Shown: positions 34,835-44,289, counted from the stretch's first letter. The stretch is 64,000 nucleotides of DNA from Pseudothermotoga hypogea DSM 11164 = NBRC 106472 (GCF_000816145.1 NZ_CP007141.1:124001-188000), one strand, 5' to 3'. Notes: generated from the sequence alone by a model not told the origin. Numbers and translations: made by a program.

Positions 34835-35268
34835 ATCTCAACAATGGCAACACTGCCGTTTTCACCGAAGCTTCCGGGATTGATGAAACGTGTTCCTTCG
34901 AGCTGTGAGTCGTCAGGAAAATGTGTGTGTCCATAGAAGATAACGTGTGGTTTCTCTTCAAAAAGCTTCAATATCCTTTCTCTTATCTGCTGAGGTGGAC
35001 CCCAACCGTGGCACAAACCCACGTTCAACCCACCAATGTGAACTGTGAGCACTTGCGGCAAAGTGTCTTTGACGTCTACTTCGTCCATGTTGCCGTGAAC
35101 CGCATAGAGGTTCCGAGAAGCGGATTTCAGTTCGAGCACCGTGTTCAAATCCACATAGTCGCCCAGACCCACCACGATGTCTACTTGTTTTGCGAGCTCG
35201 ATCAAACCAGCCGGTAGGCATTTCAAATAAACGGGCACGTGCGTGTCGCTCACCAAGAGCAGTTTCAT
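34786..35268 (-). CDS. YfcE/MJ0936-type metallophosphoesterase
   Basis: Small calcineurin-like phosphoesterase, 160 aa. All five metal-site blocks are visible: D8xH10 (VSDTH), D37 (GLGDYVD), N60 (HGNMD), H87 (CHGWG) and H114xH116 (YGHTH). Bacterial members of this size (YfcE type) cleave phosphodiesters in vitro; the physiological substrate is uncertain. ATG overlaps the glucokinase stop as ATGA. The same neighbour order is, as I remember, found in T. maritima next to rho. Confidence 0.92.
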   Translation of the reverse strand: MKLLLVSDTHVPVYLKCLPAGLIELAKQVDIVVGLGDYVDLNTVLELKSASRNLYAVHGNMDEVDVKDTLPQVLTVHIGGLNVGLCHGWGPPQQIRERILKLFEEKPHVIFYGHTHFPDDSQLEGTRFINPGSFGENGSVAIVEICDSQLKVNFKKLPIV

Positions 35269-36209
35269 TTTTTGCCCAACCTTTCGTAAACGATGGAAGC
35301 GGCTCCCAGTATGCCCGCATCCTTGCCGAGTCGACTCAAGGCAATGCGATAGGTGCCCAACATGGTCGGCAAGACGTAGTTTTTGACGCGCTCTTCGATC
35401 GGTGCGAGCAAGAATTCACCGGCGTTCGCCATACCTCCACCGAGGACAACGATCTGTGGATTGAAGATGTTTATCAGACTTCCCACTGCCGCAGCCAACG
35501 CATCGACGACGATGTTGAAGATCTCGAGCGCGAACTGATCGCCCTTCTTAGCGTGATCGAACACATCCTTCGGTGTCACCGCTTCTGCGCTCTTGTTTCG
35601 AAACAGCGATGAATCTTTGTGCCTTTCGAAACCATCCTTCACGAAATTCTTTATGGCCGTTGCCGACGCTAAAGCTTCGAGACATCCACGTGCGCCACAG
35701 CCACACTTTGGACCGTTGGGCATCACGTTCATGTGTCCGAGTTCGGCGCCGATACCTGTGCTCCCCCTCAGCAAAACTCCATGCGTTATAACGCCTCCGC
35801 CTATGCCAGTTCCGAGCGTGAGACAAACTACGTGGTCCAATCCTTTCGCAACTCCGAACGTTCGCTCGCCAAGCGCATAAGCGTTGGCATCGTTTTCGAC
35901 GAAGACTTTCAGCGATGTGAGCTTTTCTATCTTTTCACCCAGCGGAAAATCTGTCCAGCCTGGAAAGTTCGGTGAGAACTTCACAGTGCCGGTGAGATGA
36001 TCGATGCTTCCAGGAGAGCCGATCCCCACAGCCAAGACTGACTTGCCCTCACTCAGACTCATGATCGAACTTGCGAGCCTTTCGACGACCGCGTCTGGTC
36101 CTTCGTGAACCTTCGTTTCTCCATCGATCCTTGCCAGGATCTTACCATTCTCATCGACGAGACCGACCGCGTAGTTGGTTCCACCCAGATCGACGCCTAC
36201 GATGTTCAA
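35265..36209 (-). CDS. glk: ROK-family glucokinase
   Basis: ATP-dependent sugar kinase that phosphorylates glucose in the cytoplasm. Phosphate-1 loop DLGGT is at residues 7-11. ENDANAYALGE, LTLGTGIGGGVITHG and GAELGHMNV form the ROK active site, and GPKCGCGARGCLEALAS holds the ROK zinc cysteines. 314 aa. Closely similar to the T. maritima glucokinase as I recall it. It lies 19 bases after rho and overlaps the phosphoesterase gene. Other ROK sugar kinases remain possible, since sugar specificity is not readable with certainty. Confidence 0.92.
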   Translation of the reverse strand: MNIVGVDLGGTNYAVGLVDENGKILARIDGETKVHEGPDAVVERLASSIMSLSEGKSVLAVGIGSPGSIDHLTGTVKFSPNFPGWTDFPLGEKIEKLTSLKVFVENDANAYALGERTFGVAKGLDHVVCLTLGTGIGGGVITHGVLLRGSTGIGAELGHMNVMPNGPKCGCGARGCLEALASATAIKNFVKDGFERHKDSSLFRNKSAEAVTPKDVFDHAKKGDQFALEIFNIVVDALAAAVGSLINIFNPQIVVLGGGMANAGEFLLAPIEERVKNYVLPTMLGTYRIALSRLGKDAGILGAASIVYERLGKK

Positions 36210-36228
36210 CGTGGACTACCTCCCATCA

Positions 36229-37524
36229 TCAGTACTTTACCTTCTGCTGGTCTATCAGCGCGAGGAAGTCTTCGTTCGTCTCAGTTTCTTGAAGCTTCTT
36301 CAAAATCAATGTCAGACCTTCCTCTTCCGTCATTCCGGAGAGCATCCTTCTCAAGATCCACACCTTCTTGAGCGTGTCCTCGTTCAACAGGAGTTCTTCC
36401 TTCCTCGTTCCAGAGAGCTGCAGGTTTATGGCGGGGAAGATGCGTTTATTGGCGAGCTGCCTCGACAAAACCAATTCCATGTTACCCGTACCTTTGAATT
36501 CCTCGAATATGACCTCGTCCATCTTCGAACCGGTTTCTATGAGGGCGGTGGCTATTATCGTGAGGCTGCCACCTTCGCGAGTGTTCCTCGCTGCACCGAA
36601 GAAATGCTTCGGTTTGTACAGGGCAGCGGGGTCCACACCTCCGCTCAGAAGTTTGCCACTCGGTGGAACTTGGATGTTGTAAACGCGCGCCAACCTGGTT
36701 AAGCTGTCGAGCAGTATGACCACATCGTAACCGTACTCAACGAGTCTTTTCGACATCTCGAGAGTGAGTTCTGCGACTTTGATCTGCTTGTCTGGGGCCA
36801 TATCGAACGGAGCTGCGATCACCTTCGCGTTCACGGACTCTTTGATGTCGGTGACCTCTTCGGGTCTCTCGTCGATCAAGAGTACGATCCTGATCGTGTC
36901 TGGATGGTTTATCGCTATGCCGTTGGCGATCTCTTTCAGGAGTGTCGTCTTTCCCGCCTTGGGTGGTGCCACGATGAGGCCTCTCTGTCCCTTACCCATG
37001 GGGGCAAACAGGTCTATCAGTCGTGTGGAAAGCACGTCGCGACTCGTCTCGAGTATGAAGCGTTCTTTGGGATAGTCGGGCGTCAGGTTCTCGAAGTTGA
37101 CCCTCTCGTTGCTTAGCTCGGGCGATTTGTAGTTGACCGCCTCGATCTTGATCATCGCAAAGTAGCGCTCACCCTCTTTTGGAGGCCTTATGACACCAGA
37201 TATGATGTCACCCGTGTTGAGGTTGAACTTCTTTATCTGCGACTGCGAGATGTAGATATCGTTGTTGCCAGGGAGCAGGTTGTCGCTGCTTCTCAGAAAA
37301 CCGTATCCGTCCGGTAGGATCTCGAGGACACCTTCTCCAAAGATCAAACCGTGAGACTTGGCCTGAGCCTCCAAGATAGCGAATATGATGTCTCTCTTGC
37401 GCATGCTCGTGTAACGAGGAATATCGTACTGCTTTGCCAGTTCGTACAGCTGTTTGATCGTCATCTGCTCTAAGTCGTTGATCTTCACGGTGATTGGTTC
37501 GTTCTTTTCCTGTCCGTTGCCCAT
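36229..37524 (-). CDS. rho: Transcription termination factor Rho
   Basis: Hexameric RNA translocase that ends transcription. An N-terminal Rho helix-bundle part (QMTIKQLYELAKQYDIPRY), the RNA-binding cold-shock-like domain (EGVLEILPDGYGFLRSSDNNL-type stretch, with DIYISQSQIKKFNL), Walker A VAPPKAGKTTLL and VVILLDSLTRLARVYN are seen. R-loop and Q-loop regions are intact. ATG 37524 follows GGAGGTGTT; the frame remains open 20 codons upstream but without a binding site. 431 aa, close to T. maritima Rho. It heads a unit that ends with mfd and has a leader of about 125 bases. Confidence 0.97.
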   Translation of the reverse strand: MGNGQEKNEPITVKINDLEQMTIKQLYELAKQYDIPRYTSMRKRDIIFAILEAQAKSHGLIFGEGVLEILPDGYGFLRSSDNLLPGNNDIYISQSQIKKFNLNTGDIISGVIRPPKEGERYFAMIKIEAVNYKSPELSNERVNFENLTPDYPKERFILETSRDVLSTRLIDLFAPMGKGQRGLIVAPPKAGKTTLLKEIANGIAINHPDTIRIVLLIDERPEEVTDIKESVNAKVIAAPFDMAPDKQIKVAELTLEMSKRLVEYGYDVVILLDSLTRLARVYNIQVPPSGKLLSGGVDPAALYKPKHFFGAARNTREGGSLTIIATALIETGSKMDEVIFEEFKGTGNMELVLSRQLANKRIFPAINLQLSGTRKEELLLNEDTLKKVWILRRMLSGMTEEEGLTLILKKLQETETNEDFLALIDQQKVKY

Positions 37525-37650
37525 CAGTTCGAACACCTCCGGATGTAATTGGATGATCACAGACCAGCAAATCTGAAAAAACATTCAGTATGTTTGTCCT
37601 TAGGATTGAAATGTACGTTGTGGAAGGCAAGTCAGCGGAAGTTCACTGTT
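37525..37650 (-). promoter_or_regulatory. Rho leader (5' UTR) with a weak hairpin
   Basis: About 125 bases separate the predicted start point from the rho ATG. The transcript strand holds a C-rich, G-poor stretch (about 37600-37635) of the kind Rho itself can bind, then a 6-bp stem (arms 37590-37595 and 37579-37584) followed by four T. Autogenous control is known for rho in E. coli; here it is inferred. I saw no convincing leader peptide. Confidence 0.4.
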
Positions 37651-37657
37651 CGACAAT

Positions 37658-37686
37658 ATTTTACCAAACATCGACGTCTTTGGCAA
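37658..37686 (-). promoter_or_regulatory. Promoter of the rho operon
   Basis: On the minus strand TTGCCA (37681-37686) and TAAAAT (37658-37663) are 17 bases apart, and TGG immediately before the -10 forms an extended -10. The -35 begins only five bases after the stem of the ribosomal operon terminator. The start point is expected near 37651. Confidence 0.75.
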
Positions 37687-37691
37687 GAGGA

Positions 37692-37717
37692 AAGCCTCTC
37701 CCGGCGGGGAGAGGCTT
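37692..37717 (-). terminator. Terminator hairpin of the ribosomal superoperon
   Basis: An 11-bp perfect stem (arms 37707-37717 and 37692-37702) closes a 4-base loop and begins in the rplQ stop codon itself. On the transcript strand it is followed by TTTCCTCTTG, a modest T-rich tail. It is the only strong hairpin near the end of the rpsL-to-rplQ run. Confidence 0.75.
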
Positions 37718-38106
37718 CACTCGTTGGTCTTCTCAACTATCTGGAGAAGCACCATTTCAGCTCCGTCGCCTCTCCTCTGGCCGATCCTGACGATTCTTGA
37801 AAACCCACTGTTTCTGTCGCCGATGTTCTTAGCGATCTCGTCCACCAATTTGTTCGTGAGCTTTCTATCGCACAAATACCGGTTGATCTGTCTCCTCAAA
37901 GCCACACTTTCGGCCCTGTCGTTGCTCTTCGAGGCTTTCACAGCCTTAACCATGAGCTTGTCAAAGAAACGCTTCACGACCTTTGCCTTTGCCACTGTTG
38001 TTACGATGCTTCGATGCTCAACGAGCTCTCGAAGTTGGTTTTTGATCAGCGCACGGCTGTGGCTACCGTACGAGCCCACTTTGCTCCTGACCATTCGATG
38101 TCTCAC
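37717..38106 (-). CDS. rplQ: Ribosomal protein L17
   Basis: Large-subunit protein, 129 aa. The start MRHRMVRSKVGSYGSHSRALIKNQL and the motif ELVEHRSIVTTVAKAKVVKRFFDKL are typical. The bacterial minimal length is about 115-130. It is the last gene of the run, 4 bases after rpoA, and its stop codon forms part of the terminator stem. Confidence 0.97.
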   Translation of the reverse strand: MRHRMVRSKVGSYGSHSRALIKNQLRELVEHRSIVTTVAKAKVVKRFFDKLMVKAVKASKSNDRAESVALRRQINRYLCDRKLTNKLVDEIAKNIGDRNSGFSRIVRIGQRRGDGAEMVLLQIVEKTNE

Positions 38107-38110
38107 AAGT

Positions 38111-39112
38111 TCATCCTCCCTTCCTGATCGTCAAACCGAACTTTTCCATCAGTTTCTGCTTAACTTCTTCGAGGGATTTCGGTCCAAAATTCTTGATCTT
38201 CAAAAGATCTTCCTCTGTGCGCTTCAAAAGATCACCTATCGTCTCGATCTTGTCCCTTCTCAGGCAGTTCAAAGACCTTATAGACAGTTCGAGCTCGTCT
38301 ATCTTCTTAGAATAGATGGATTCCTCCTCAACATGTGGCATCTGTTCGGCGACTGTCTCTTCCTGTGCCGTCACTGTGACGAACTCCGCAGACAGCGGTG
38401 CCATAGTCGATGGTAGACTTTCGTCTATGACCTTGAAGTGGTTCATAAGGGTATCAATCGCTCGCTTCAGTGCCTCATGCGGAAAGATGGATTTCTTCGT
38501 CCAGACCTCGAGCACGAGTTTGTCATAGTCGGTACGTTTGGCCACCCTCGCGCTCTCAACTTTGAAGTTCACCCGCAGGACCGGCGAAAAGACCCCATCG
38601 ATCGGTATGGAACCTATCTCCGGGTGTTCTTCTATATCCTGAGCCGGCACGAAGCCTTTTCCTGCCTGAACGTAGAGTTCGAACAACAGATCTGCTTCTT
38701 CGTCCAGTGTGGCTATTTTCAATCCTGGGTTGACGACCTCGATACCCGCGGGTGTCTTTATGTCTCCGGCCAGCAACAGGCCCGGCCCTTTCTTTTCAAC
38801 CATTATCTTGATTCTCTCTCTGACGGGGACTTCCGCTCTCAATTGGACCTTCTTCAAATTGAGGATGATCTCCAAGATATCTTCTTTGACACCCGGTAGC
38901 GTGTCGAATTCGTGGTATCTTTCGGGCTTTATGAACCTCAGACCCACGATGGCTATGGAAGGTATCGACGACAGAAGCACTCTTCTCAGTGCGTTGCCTA
39001 TGGTGATACCGTATCCCTTCTCGAGTGGCGAGAAAACATATCTGGCGTAGTAGCAATCCGCCTCCGATCGTTCTTCTTCCACTTTCAACCTCTTGGGTAT
39101 CATGAATTCCAT
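38111..39112 (-). CDS. rpoA: RNA polymerase alpha subunit
   Basis: Assembles the polymerase and contacts promoter upstream elements. The N-terminal dimerisation domain has FSPLEKGYGITIGNALRRVLLSSIPS, and the C-terminal domain has LELSIRSLNCLRRDKIETIGDLLKRTEEDLLKIKNFGPKSLEEVKQKL in pieces, the DNA-binding fold. 333 aa. ATG 39112 follows GAGGTGAT. Position between rpsD and rplQ is the classic alpha-operon order. Confidence 0.98.
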   Translation of the reverse strand: MEFMIPKRLKVEEERSEADCYYARYVFSPLEKGYGITIGNALRRVLLSSIPSIAIVGLRFIKPERYHEFDTLPGVKEDILEIILNLKKVQLRAEVPVRERIKIMVEKKGPGLLLAGDIKTPAGIEVVNPGLKIATLDEEADLLFELYVQAGKGFVPAQDIEEHPEIGSIPIDGVFSPVLRVNFKVESARVAKRTDYDKLVLEVWTKKSIFPHEALKRAIDTLMNHFKVIDESLPSTMAPLSAEFVTVTAQEETVAEQMPHVEEESIYSKKIDELELSIRSLNCLRRDKIETIGDLLKRTEEDLLKIKNFGPKSLEEVKQKLMEKFGLTIRKGG

Positions 39113-39117
39113 TCACA

Positions 39118-39747
39118 TCACCTCGAGTAGAGCTCGACGATCGCCTGAACATCGACGGGCAGATCGGTGAGCTCTTCGAGCTTCGGCGCCCTCTCAAAGG
39201 TACCACGGTACGCGTCGAAGTCCACTTGTATCCATGGAGCGATCGTTCTACCTTTGGCGAGTTCCACGGATCTCTTTATGACCTCGATCGATCTGCTCGA
39301 TTCCTTGACCTCAACGATGTCTCCTGGCTTCAACAGGTAAGAAGGTATGTTGACTCTCTTGCCGTTGACCAGGAAGTGTCCATGCGTGACAAGCTGTCTT
39401 GCTTGTCTACGATTGATGGCAAAACCCATCCTGAAGACGACGTTGTCCAAGCGCGATTCCACAAGTCTAACGAGGTTCTCTCGCGTATCGCCAGTCATTC
39501 TCAACGCTCGATCGAAATACCTTCTGAACTGTCGTTCCAGAATTCCATAGATTCTCTTCATCACCTGTTTTGATCTCAGCTGAAATGCGTATTGTGACGT
39601 CTTGCCTCTGCTTCTGCCATGATCTCCCGGTGCAAAAGGTCTGCGGTCGAACGCACACTTTTCCGTGAAACACCTTTCGCCTTTCAGATACAGCTTCATA
39701 CCTTCTCGCCTGCAGAGACGACAGACAGGTCCCGTGTATCTGGCCAT
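39118..39747 (-). CDS. rpsD: Ribosomal protein S4 (zinc form)
   Basis: Primary 16S rRNA-binding protein, 209 aa. The four-cysteine zinc site C9, C12, C26, C31 (GPVCRLCRR and [14 protein letters not shown]) is intact, the thermophile-type form. The S4 RNA-binding motif [30 protein letters not shown] follows near residue 100. Five bases before rpoA. In many bacteria S4 represses the alpha operon; a target site was not looked for in structure. Confidence 0.97.
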   Translation of the reverse strand: MARYTGPVCRLCRREGMKLYLKGERCFTEKCAFDRRPFAPGDHGRSRGKTSQYAFQLRSKQVMKRIYGILERQFRRYFDRALRMTGDTRENLVRLVESRLDNVVFRMGFAINRRQARQLVTHGHFLVNGKRVNIPSYLLKPGDIVEVKESSRSIEVIKRSVELAKGRTIAPWIQVDFDAYRGTFERAPKLEELTDLPVDVQAIVELYSR

Positions 39748-39762
39748 CCAATTTCCCTCCTC

Positions 39763-40149
39763 TTACACTCTCCGTTTCTTCTTCGGTCTGCAACCGTTGA
39801 ACGGTATCGGAGTGACATCCTTGATCGAATCCACTTCCAGACCGGCAGCCTGCAGGGTTCTGATCGCCGCTTCTCGACCAGGGCCTGGTCCCTTAACCAG
39901 CACGTCGACTCTCTTTATGCCCATCCTCAAAGCTTCCTTCGCCACTTTGTCAGCTGCAAGCTGTGCAGCATACGGGGTTCCTTTCCTGGTTCCCTCGAAA
40001 CCGACCGTTCCTCCGCTTGCCCATGTCAAAACGGCACCATCCTGGTCCGTCAGGGTCACGATGGTGTTGTTGAACGTGGACTTTATGTGAACGATCGCCC
40101 GATCGATCAGTACTTTTCTTCTCTTCTTGCTCTCGGATCTTCTTGCCAT
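39763..40149 (-). CDS. rpsK: Ribosomal protein S11
   Basis: Small-subunit platform protein, 128 aa. [45 protein letters not shown] (in parts) and the C-terminal [26 protein letters not shown] are conserved. The Asn-Gly at NGCRPKK is the usual isoaspartate site of S11. Lies between rpsM and rpsD. Confidence 0.97.
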   Translation of the reverse strand: MARRSESKKRRKVLIDRAIVHIKSTFNNTIVTLTDQDGAVLTWASGGTVGFEGTRKGTPYAAQLAADKVAKEALRMGIKRVDVLVKGPGPGREAAIRTLQAAGLEVDSIKDVTPIPFNGCRPKKKRRV

Positions 40150-40168
40150 TCTTTATCCCTCCTCAAGA

Positions 40169-40555
40169 TCAAACGGCTTGTTCCTTCTTCTTCTTGGTCT
40201 TGATCCTGCTTGGTCTTGGACCCTTCCTCGTTCGAGCGTTGTGACGTGTGCTCTGACCACGCACCGGCAGGCCGAGCTTGTGACGAATACCCCTGTAGCA
40301 GCCTATGTCAATCAAGCGTTTGATGTTCCTGTTCACCTCGGCCCTCAATTCTCCCTCTACTTTGAAATGATCCTGGATGTACTTCGTTATCCTGTTGACT
40401 TCTTCGTCAGTGAGATCTTTCACTCGTTTGTCCATGTTGACGCCAGTGTTCTTGAGTATCTCCATTGCCCGCGTCTTGCCGATACCGTATATGTACGTGA
40501 GAGCAACGAAGCATTTCTTGTTCGCGGGCAACTCGACTCCCATGATGCGCGCCAT
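40169..40555 (-). CDS. rpsM: Ribosomal protein S13
   Basis: Small-subunit head protein contacting tRNA, 128 aa. [26 protein letters not shown], the helix-two-turn-helix region and the C-terminal [20 protein letters not shown] are typical. It ends in a short basic tail. It follows rpmJ, the usual order. Confidence 0.97.
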   Translation of the reverse strand: MARIMGVELPANKKCFVALTYIYGIGKTRAMEILKNTGVNMDKRVKDLTDEEVNRITKYIQDHFKVEGELRAEVNRNIKRLIDIGCYRGIRHKLGLPVRGQSTRHNARTRKGPRPSRIKTKKKKEQAV

Positions 40556-40567
40556 TCGTTTCCCTCC

Positions 40568-40684
40568 TCAACCCTGCTTCTGATTGTGTTTGGGGTTCGC
40601 TTTGCATATCACCAATACTCTGCCTTTTCTCCTCACGATTTGACAGTACTCGCACCTCTTTTTGACGGAGGATCTAACCTTCAC
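40568..40684 (-). CDS. rpmJ: Ribosomal protein L36 (zinc form)
   Basis: Smallest ribosomal protein, 38 aa, read directly from the gap between infA and rpsM. It starts with GTG at 40684 ([20 protein letters not shown]) and ends HNQKQG. The zinc ligands C11, C14, C27 and H33 are all present. AAAGGAG lies upstream. Gene order infA-rpmJ-rpsM is standard. Confidence 0.96.
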   Translation of the reverse strand: MKVRSSVKKRCEYCQIVRRKGRVLVICKANPKHNQKQG

Positions 40685-40705
40685 AGTCGATCAGCTCCTT
40701 TCTTT

Positions 40706-40948
40706 CTAATCCACATCTGATTTCTTGTCAAGTTTTTTCCTGTACACGATTCTTCCCTTGGTGAGATCGTATATGGAAAGTTCCACAACGACCCTGTCCC
40801 CAGGAAGGAGTTTGATGAAGTTCTTCCTCATCCTCCCGGAGATCTGGGCCAGAACCTTGTGACCGTTGTCAAGTTCAACGAGGAACGTCGCGTTTCTCCG
40901 AGCTTCAACGATGGTACCTTCCATTTTGATCACGTCTTCCTTGGGCAT
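40706..40948 (-). CDS. infA: Translation initiation factor IF-1
   Basis: S1-fold factor that binds the ribosomal A site during initiation, 80 aa. [48 protein letters not shown] (in parts) is the family core. ATG 40948 is chosen, with AAGGAGTG upstream; the frame is open six codons further. The C-terminal tail (LDKKSDVD) is slightly longer than in E. coli. Confidence 0.97.
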   Translation of the reverse strand: MPKEDVIKMEGTIVEARRNATFLVELDNGHKVLAQISGRMRKNFIKLLPGDRVVVELSIYDLTKGRIVYRKKLDKKSDVD

Positions 40949-40952
40949 TGCA

Positions 40953-41708
40953 TCACTCCTTGTCAACCGTTAGAACTTCGGCTCCATCCTCTTGCACGAG
41001 CACTGTGTGTTCAAAATGTGCGCTCCTCTTTCGGTCGGCCATGATCACGGTCCAGCCATCGTCGAGCAGCATGGTTTTCCAATCTCCTTCGCACGCCATC
41101 ACTTCTATCGCCAACGTCATACCTGGAATGAGCGAGACACCCGTTCCAGGCCTGCCGTAATTGGGTATCTCGGGCTCCTCGTGTAACTGTCTGCCGACCC
41201 CATGACCGACGTAGTCCCTGATCACGTTGAAACCGGCAGCTTCCACAGCGCTTTGAATGGCGTACGATATGTCTCCAACCTTATACCCCTTCTTCGCGAA
41301 GCGGATGGCATTTTCGAGAGCCAACCTCGTAGCATCGACCAGTTTCTTCGCGATTTCGTCGACTTCACCGACACAGTAAGTCGTCGCTCCGTCCCCATAG
41401 TAACCTTCGTAGATGGCACCCACGTCCACTGAGACGATATCTCCCTTTTTAAAGACCTTCTTTTTCAGAGGAGCACCGTGCAGTATCTCCTCGTTGACCG
41501 ACACACAGGTTGCGTACTTGTATCCCTTGTAGCCTTTGAAAGCCGGTTTCACTTTCAACTCTTTGAACCTCTTCTCAACGAAATGTTCCACGTCCGCAGC
41601 TGTGGCGCCTTCCACAACGATCGCTTCGATTTCCTTGAGAACGACCGCCACAGATCTACAGGCGATCCTCATCCTCTCTATCTCCTGAGGTGATTTCACT
41701 CTGATCAA
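40953..41708 (-). CDS. map: Methionine aminopeptidase, type I
   Basis: Removes the N-terminal methionine of new proteins. Pita-bread fold of M24A, 251 aa, with metal ligands in [23 protein letters not shown] (two Asp), [18 protein letters not shown] (His), [12 protein letters not shown] (Glu) and the last [16 protein letters not shown] (Glu). ATG overlaps the adk stop by 4 bases. secY-adk-map-infA is the usual order. Confidence 0.97.
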   Translation of the reverse strand: MIRVKSPQEIERMRIACRSVAVVLKEIEAIVVEGATAADVEHFVEKRFKELKVKPAFKGYKGYKYATCVSVNEEILHGAPLKKKVFKKGDIVSVDVGAIYEGYYGDGATTYCVGEVDEIAKKLVDATRLALENAIRFAKKGYKVGDISYAIQSAVEAAGFNVIRDYVGHGVGRQLHEEPEIPNYGRPGTGVSLIPGMTLAIEVMACEGDWKTMLLDDGWTVIMADRKRSAHFEHTVLVQEDGAEVLTVDKE

Positions 41709-42358
41709 GCTATCACCTTTTTCAACGCTTCGACAGCCTTCTGAACGGTGTTCTGGTGATCCGCTTCGGCGTCGACCTCGACCAATGTGCCCTTCTTTTT
41801 ATAGTAATCTATCAGAGGAGCCGTCATCTCGTTGTAAACCTTGAATCTGTTTCTGACGACTTCCTCTTTGTCGTCATCGCGTTGAACGAGCCTGATTCCA
41901 CAGTCATCACAGAGCTCATCGTTCTTTGGTGGCATGGACAACAAGTTATAGATTCTACCACACTTTGGACAGACTCTTCTGTTCGTCAGTCGCTTGACTA
42001 CAACGTCCTCGCTCACCCTTAAATAAAGCACCGCATCGAGTTTCTGACCCGTCTCCTTCAGCATTTCGTCGAGCGCAGAAGCTTGCTGCACGGTGCGGGG
42101 ATACCCATCGAGGATGAAACCATCCTTGCAATCGGGCCTGGAAATCCTTTCCCTCACCAGTTTGTTCACTATTTCGTCTGGTACGAGCGCACCGGAGCTC
42201 AATATGTGTTGAACCTGCTTACCGAGCTCAGAACCAGATGCTACCGCCTCTCTGAACATGTCTCCAGTGGAAATGTGAGGCACGTTGAACAAACCGACCA
42301 AGTCTTTTGCAAGGGTGCCTTTCCCCGCTCCCGGTGCTCCAAGCAGGACGATCCTCAT
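41705..42358 (-). CDS. adk: Adenylate kinase (zinc-LID form)
   Basis: Interconverts ATP, ADP and AMP. P-loop GAPGAGKGT at residues 7-15, DGYPRTVQQA, and a LID domain with four cysteines (CPKCGRIYN and LCDDCG), which bind zinc in Gram-positive and thermophile forms. 217 aa. It lies 1 base from secY and overlaps map by 4 bases. Confidence 0.97.
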   Translation of the reverse strand: MRIVLLGAPGAGKGTLAKDLVGLFNVPHISTGDMFREAVASGSELGKQVQHILSSGALVPDEIVNKLVRERISRPDCKDGFILDGYPRTVQQASALDEMLKETGQKLDAVLYLRVSEDVVVKRLTNRRVCPKCGRIYNLLSMPPKNDELCDDCGIRLVQRDDDKEEVVRNRFKVYNEMTAPLIDYYKKKGTLVEVDAEADHQNTVQKAVEALKKVIA

Positions 42359-42359
42359 T

Positions 42360-43640
42360 TCACTTCAGCCCTTTCTTCACGAATCCTTCGTAATGTCTCA
42401 TGATCATGTGCGCTTCCATCTGCTGTAACACGTCGAGCGCCACACCGACGGCTATCAGCGTTGAAGTACCACCTATAACGATGTTGACCCTGGTGACTGC
42501 CTCGACGAAGTGTGGCAGCAACGCTATGACTACCAGGAACACGGCACCGAGGAACGTGACTCTGCTCAAGACGCGTTGGATGTATTCCTCCGTGGGTTTG
42601 CCAGGTCTTATTCCGGGTATGAATCCACCATATTTTCTCACATTTTCTGATACTTCGTGCGGATCAAAGACAACGACACTGTAAAAGTATGTGAAGAAGA
42701 ACACCAACAGACCGTAAAGTATTATATACAAGGCGTTACCCGGTGAAAAGATGGCACGTAACCATTGAAGTCCAGTCATTTCGGCGATGGCCGCGGGGAT
42801 CATAACTATGGCGCTGGCGAATATGATCGGTATCACGCCTCCCTGGTTCACCTTGATCGGGATGTACGTGGACGCACCGCCGTACACACGCCTTCCAACG
42901 ACGCGTGTGGCATACTGTATCGTGATCCTACGCTCTGCTTGCTGAACGTATATGATGCCCGCAACTGTTACCACGGCGATCGCGATCAGGAAGATCCAGC
43001 CGAACAGGTTCAAGTTACCCAGTAACACGCTTCCGAAGTAGCTTGGATATCTTGCAACGATACCTGCAAAGATCAAGATAGAAATCCCGTTGCCTATACC
43101 CTTCTCGGTGATCCGATCTCCCAACCAGAGGAGGAACATCGTGCCTGCGAGCATCGAAATGGTGGAGATCAATACGAAGACCATGGGGTTGAGACCGTAA
43201 GCGACTATGTCTGGGCTCTGCCTCACTAAACTGAAGGACACGATGAAAGACTGAAAGGCACCGAGCACGATCGTCAGGTTGCGTGTGTATTTGGCAAACT
43301 TCTTCCTGCCCTCTTCACCCTCTCTGAGCATCTCACGAAGCTTGGTTATCACGGAGGAGAGCAACTGCAAGACTATGGACGCATTTATGTAGGGTGTGAC
43401 GCTCATGGCGAAGATCGAGAAGTTCTCCAGGGCCCCACCGGTGAACACATCGTAAAAGCTTATGATACCGCCGGCTGCCGCTCCGGCGAAACGTTTGAAC
43501 GCTTCGGCCCAGGCCTGGATATTTATGCCCGGTACGGGAATGTACACGCCCAACCTGAAGACGATCAGCGTTAGGACGGTGAAAACTATCCTGTCACGTA
43601 GTTCAGGTATTTTGAAAGCGTTTCGAAGGGCTTTCCACAC
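42360..43640 (-). CDS. secY: Protein translocase subunit SecY
   Basis: Channel subunit of the Sec translocon, ten helices over 426 aa. FKIPELRDRIVFTVLTLIVFRLGVYIPVPG at the start, GGALENFSIFAMSVTPYINASIVLQLL as the plug/helix-2 region, and PGIRPGKPTEEYI near residue 345 are diagnostic. It begins one base after rplO. Confidence 0.98.
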   Translation of the reverse strand: MWKALRNAFKIPELRDRIVFTVLTLIVFRLGVYIPVPGINIQAWAEAFKRFAGAAAGGIISFYDVFTGGALENFSIFAMSVTPYINASIVLQLLSSVITKLREMLREGEEGRKKFAKYTRNLTIVLGAFQSFIVSFSLVRQSPDIVAYGLNPMVFVLISTISMLAGTMFLLWLGDRITEKGIGNGISILIFAGIVARYPSYFGSVLLGNLNLFGWIFLIAIAVVTVAGIIYVQQAERRITIQYATRVVGRRVYGGASTYIPIKVNQGGVIPIIFASAIVMIPAAIAEMTGLQWLRAIFSPGNALYIILYGLLVFFFTYFYSVVVFDPHEVSENVRKYGGFIPGIRPGKPTEEYIQRVLSRVTFLGAVFLVVIALLPHFVEAVTRVNIVIGGTSTLIAVGVALDVLQQMEAHMIMRHYEGFVKKGLK

Positions 43641-43641
43641 G

Positions 43642-44091
43642 TCATATCACCTCTGCCCTTCCCCCGACCGTTTCGATGGCCTTCTTTGCTGTCTCGCTGA
43701 AGGCGTGGGCCTTCACGATCAAGGGTTTGGTCAACTCACCGTCCCCCAGAATCTTCACACCATCTTTGAGCTTTTTCACTATCCCAAGCTTTATCAGTTT
43801 CTCGGGTGTGACTTCTTCGCCCGATTCGAACCTCTCTTCGAGTGTTCTGAGGTTGACGATCGCATAATCTTTGTGAACGAAGCTCTTGAAACCCACTTTG
43901 GGCAATCTTCTGTGCAGGGGAGTCTGACCACCCTCGTGCCACGGATGGACTTTTCCAGTGCCTCGCGACTTCTGACCTTTGTGACCTTTGCCAGAGGTCT
44001 TGCCAAGACCAGAGCCTATGCCTCTACCCACCCTCTTTGGTTCTTTGACCGAACCGGGTGTGGGTTTGAGATCTTCGAGTCTCAACGCCAT
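43642..44091 (-). CDS. rplO: Ribosomal protein L15
   Basis: Large-subunit protein, 149 aa. The glycine- and basic-rich N-terminus ([24 protein letters not shown]) and the C-terminal globular part with [18 protein letters not shown] are characteristic. Located between rpmD and secY, as expected in the spc part. Confidence 0.97.
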   Translation of the reverse strand: MALRLEDLKPTPGSVKEPKRVGRGIGSGLGKTSGKGHKGQKSRGTGKVHPWHEGGQTPLHRRLPKVGFKSFVHKDYAIVNLRTLEERFESGEEVTPEKLIKLGIVKKLKDGVKILGDGELTKPLIVKAHAFSETAKKAIETVGGRAEVI

Positions 44092-44094
44092 AGC

Positions 44095-44286
44095 TCATTC
44101 CTCCTCCGATACATCTTCGACTTTGACGAGGTGTCTGACTTTCTCAATCATGCCGAGTATCTGAGGCGTTTTGGGTTTGACCACTCTGTCGTGCAGTTTT
44201 TTCAGACCAAGTGCCTTTAGAGTTGCTCTCTGATCGTACTTGTAACCTATGGGACTCTTCACGAGTTCCACGATGATCTTCGCCAC
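44095..44286 (-). CDS. rpmD: Ribosomal protein L30
   Basis: Small large-subunit protein, 63 aa. [29 protein letters not shown] is the conserved core. 3 bases each side from rpsE and rplO. The C-terminus is acidic. Confidence 0.96.
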   Translation of the reverse strand: MAKIIVELVKSPIGYKYDQRATLKALGLKKLHDRVVKPKTPQILGMIEKVRHLVKVEDVSEEE

Positions 44287-44289
44287 AGC

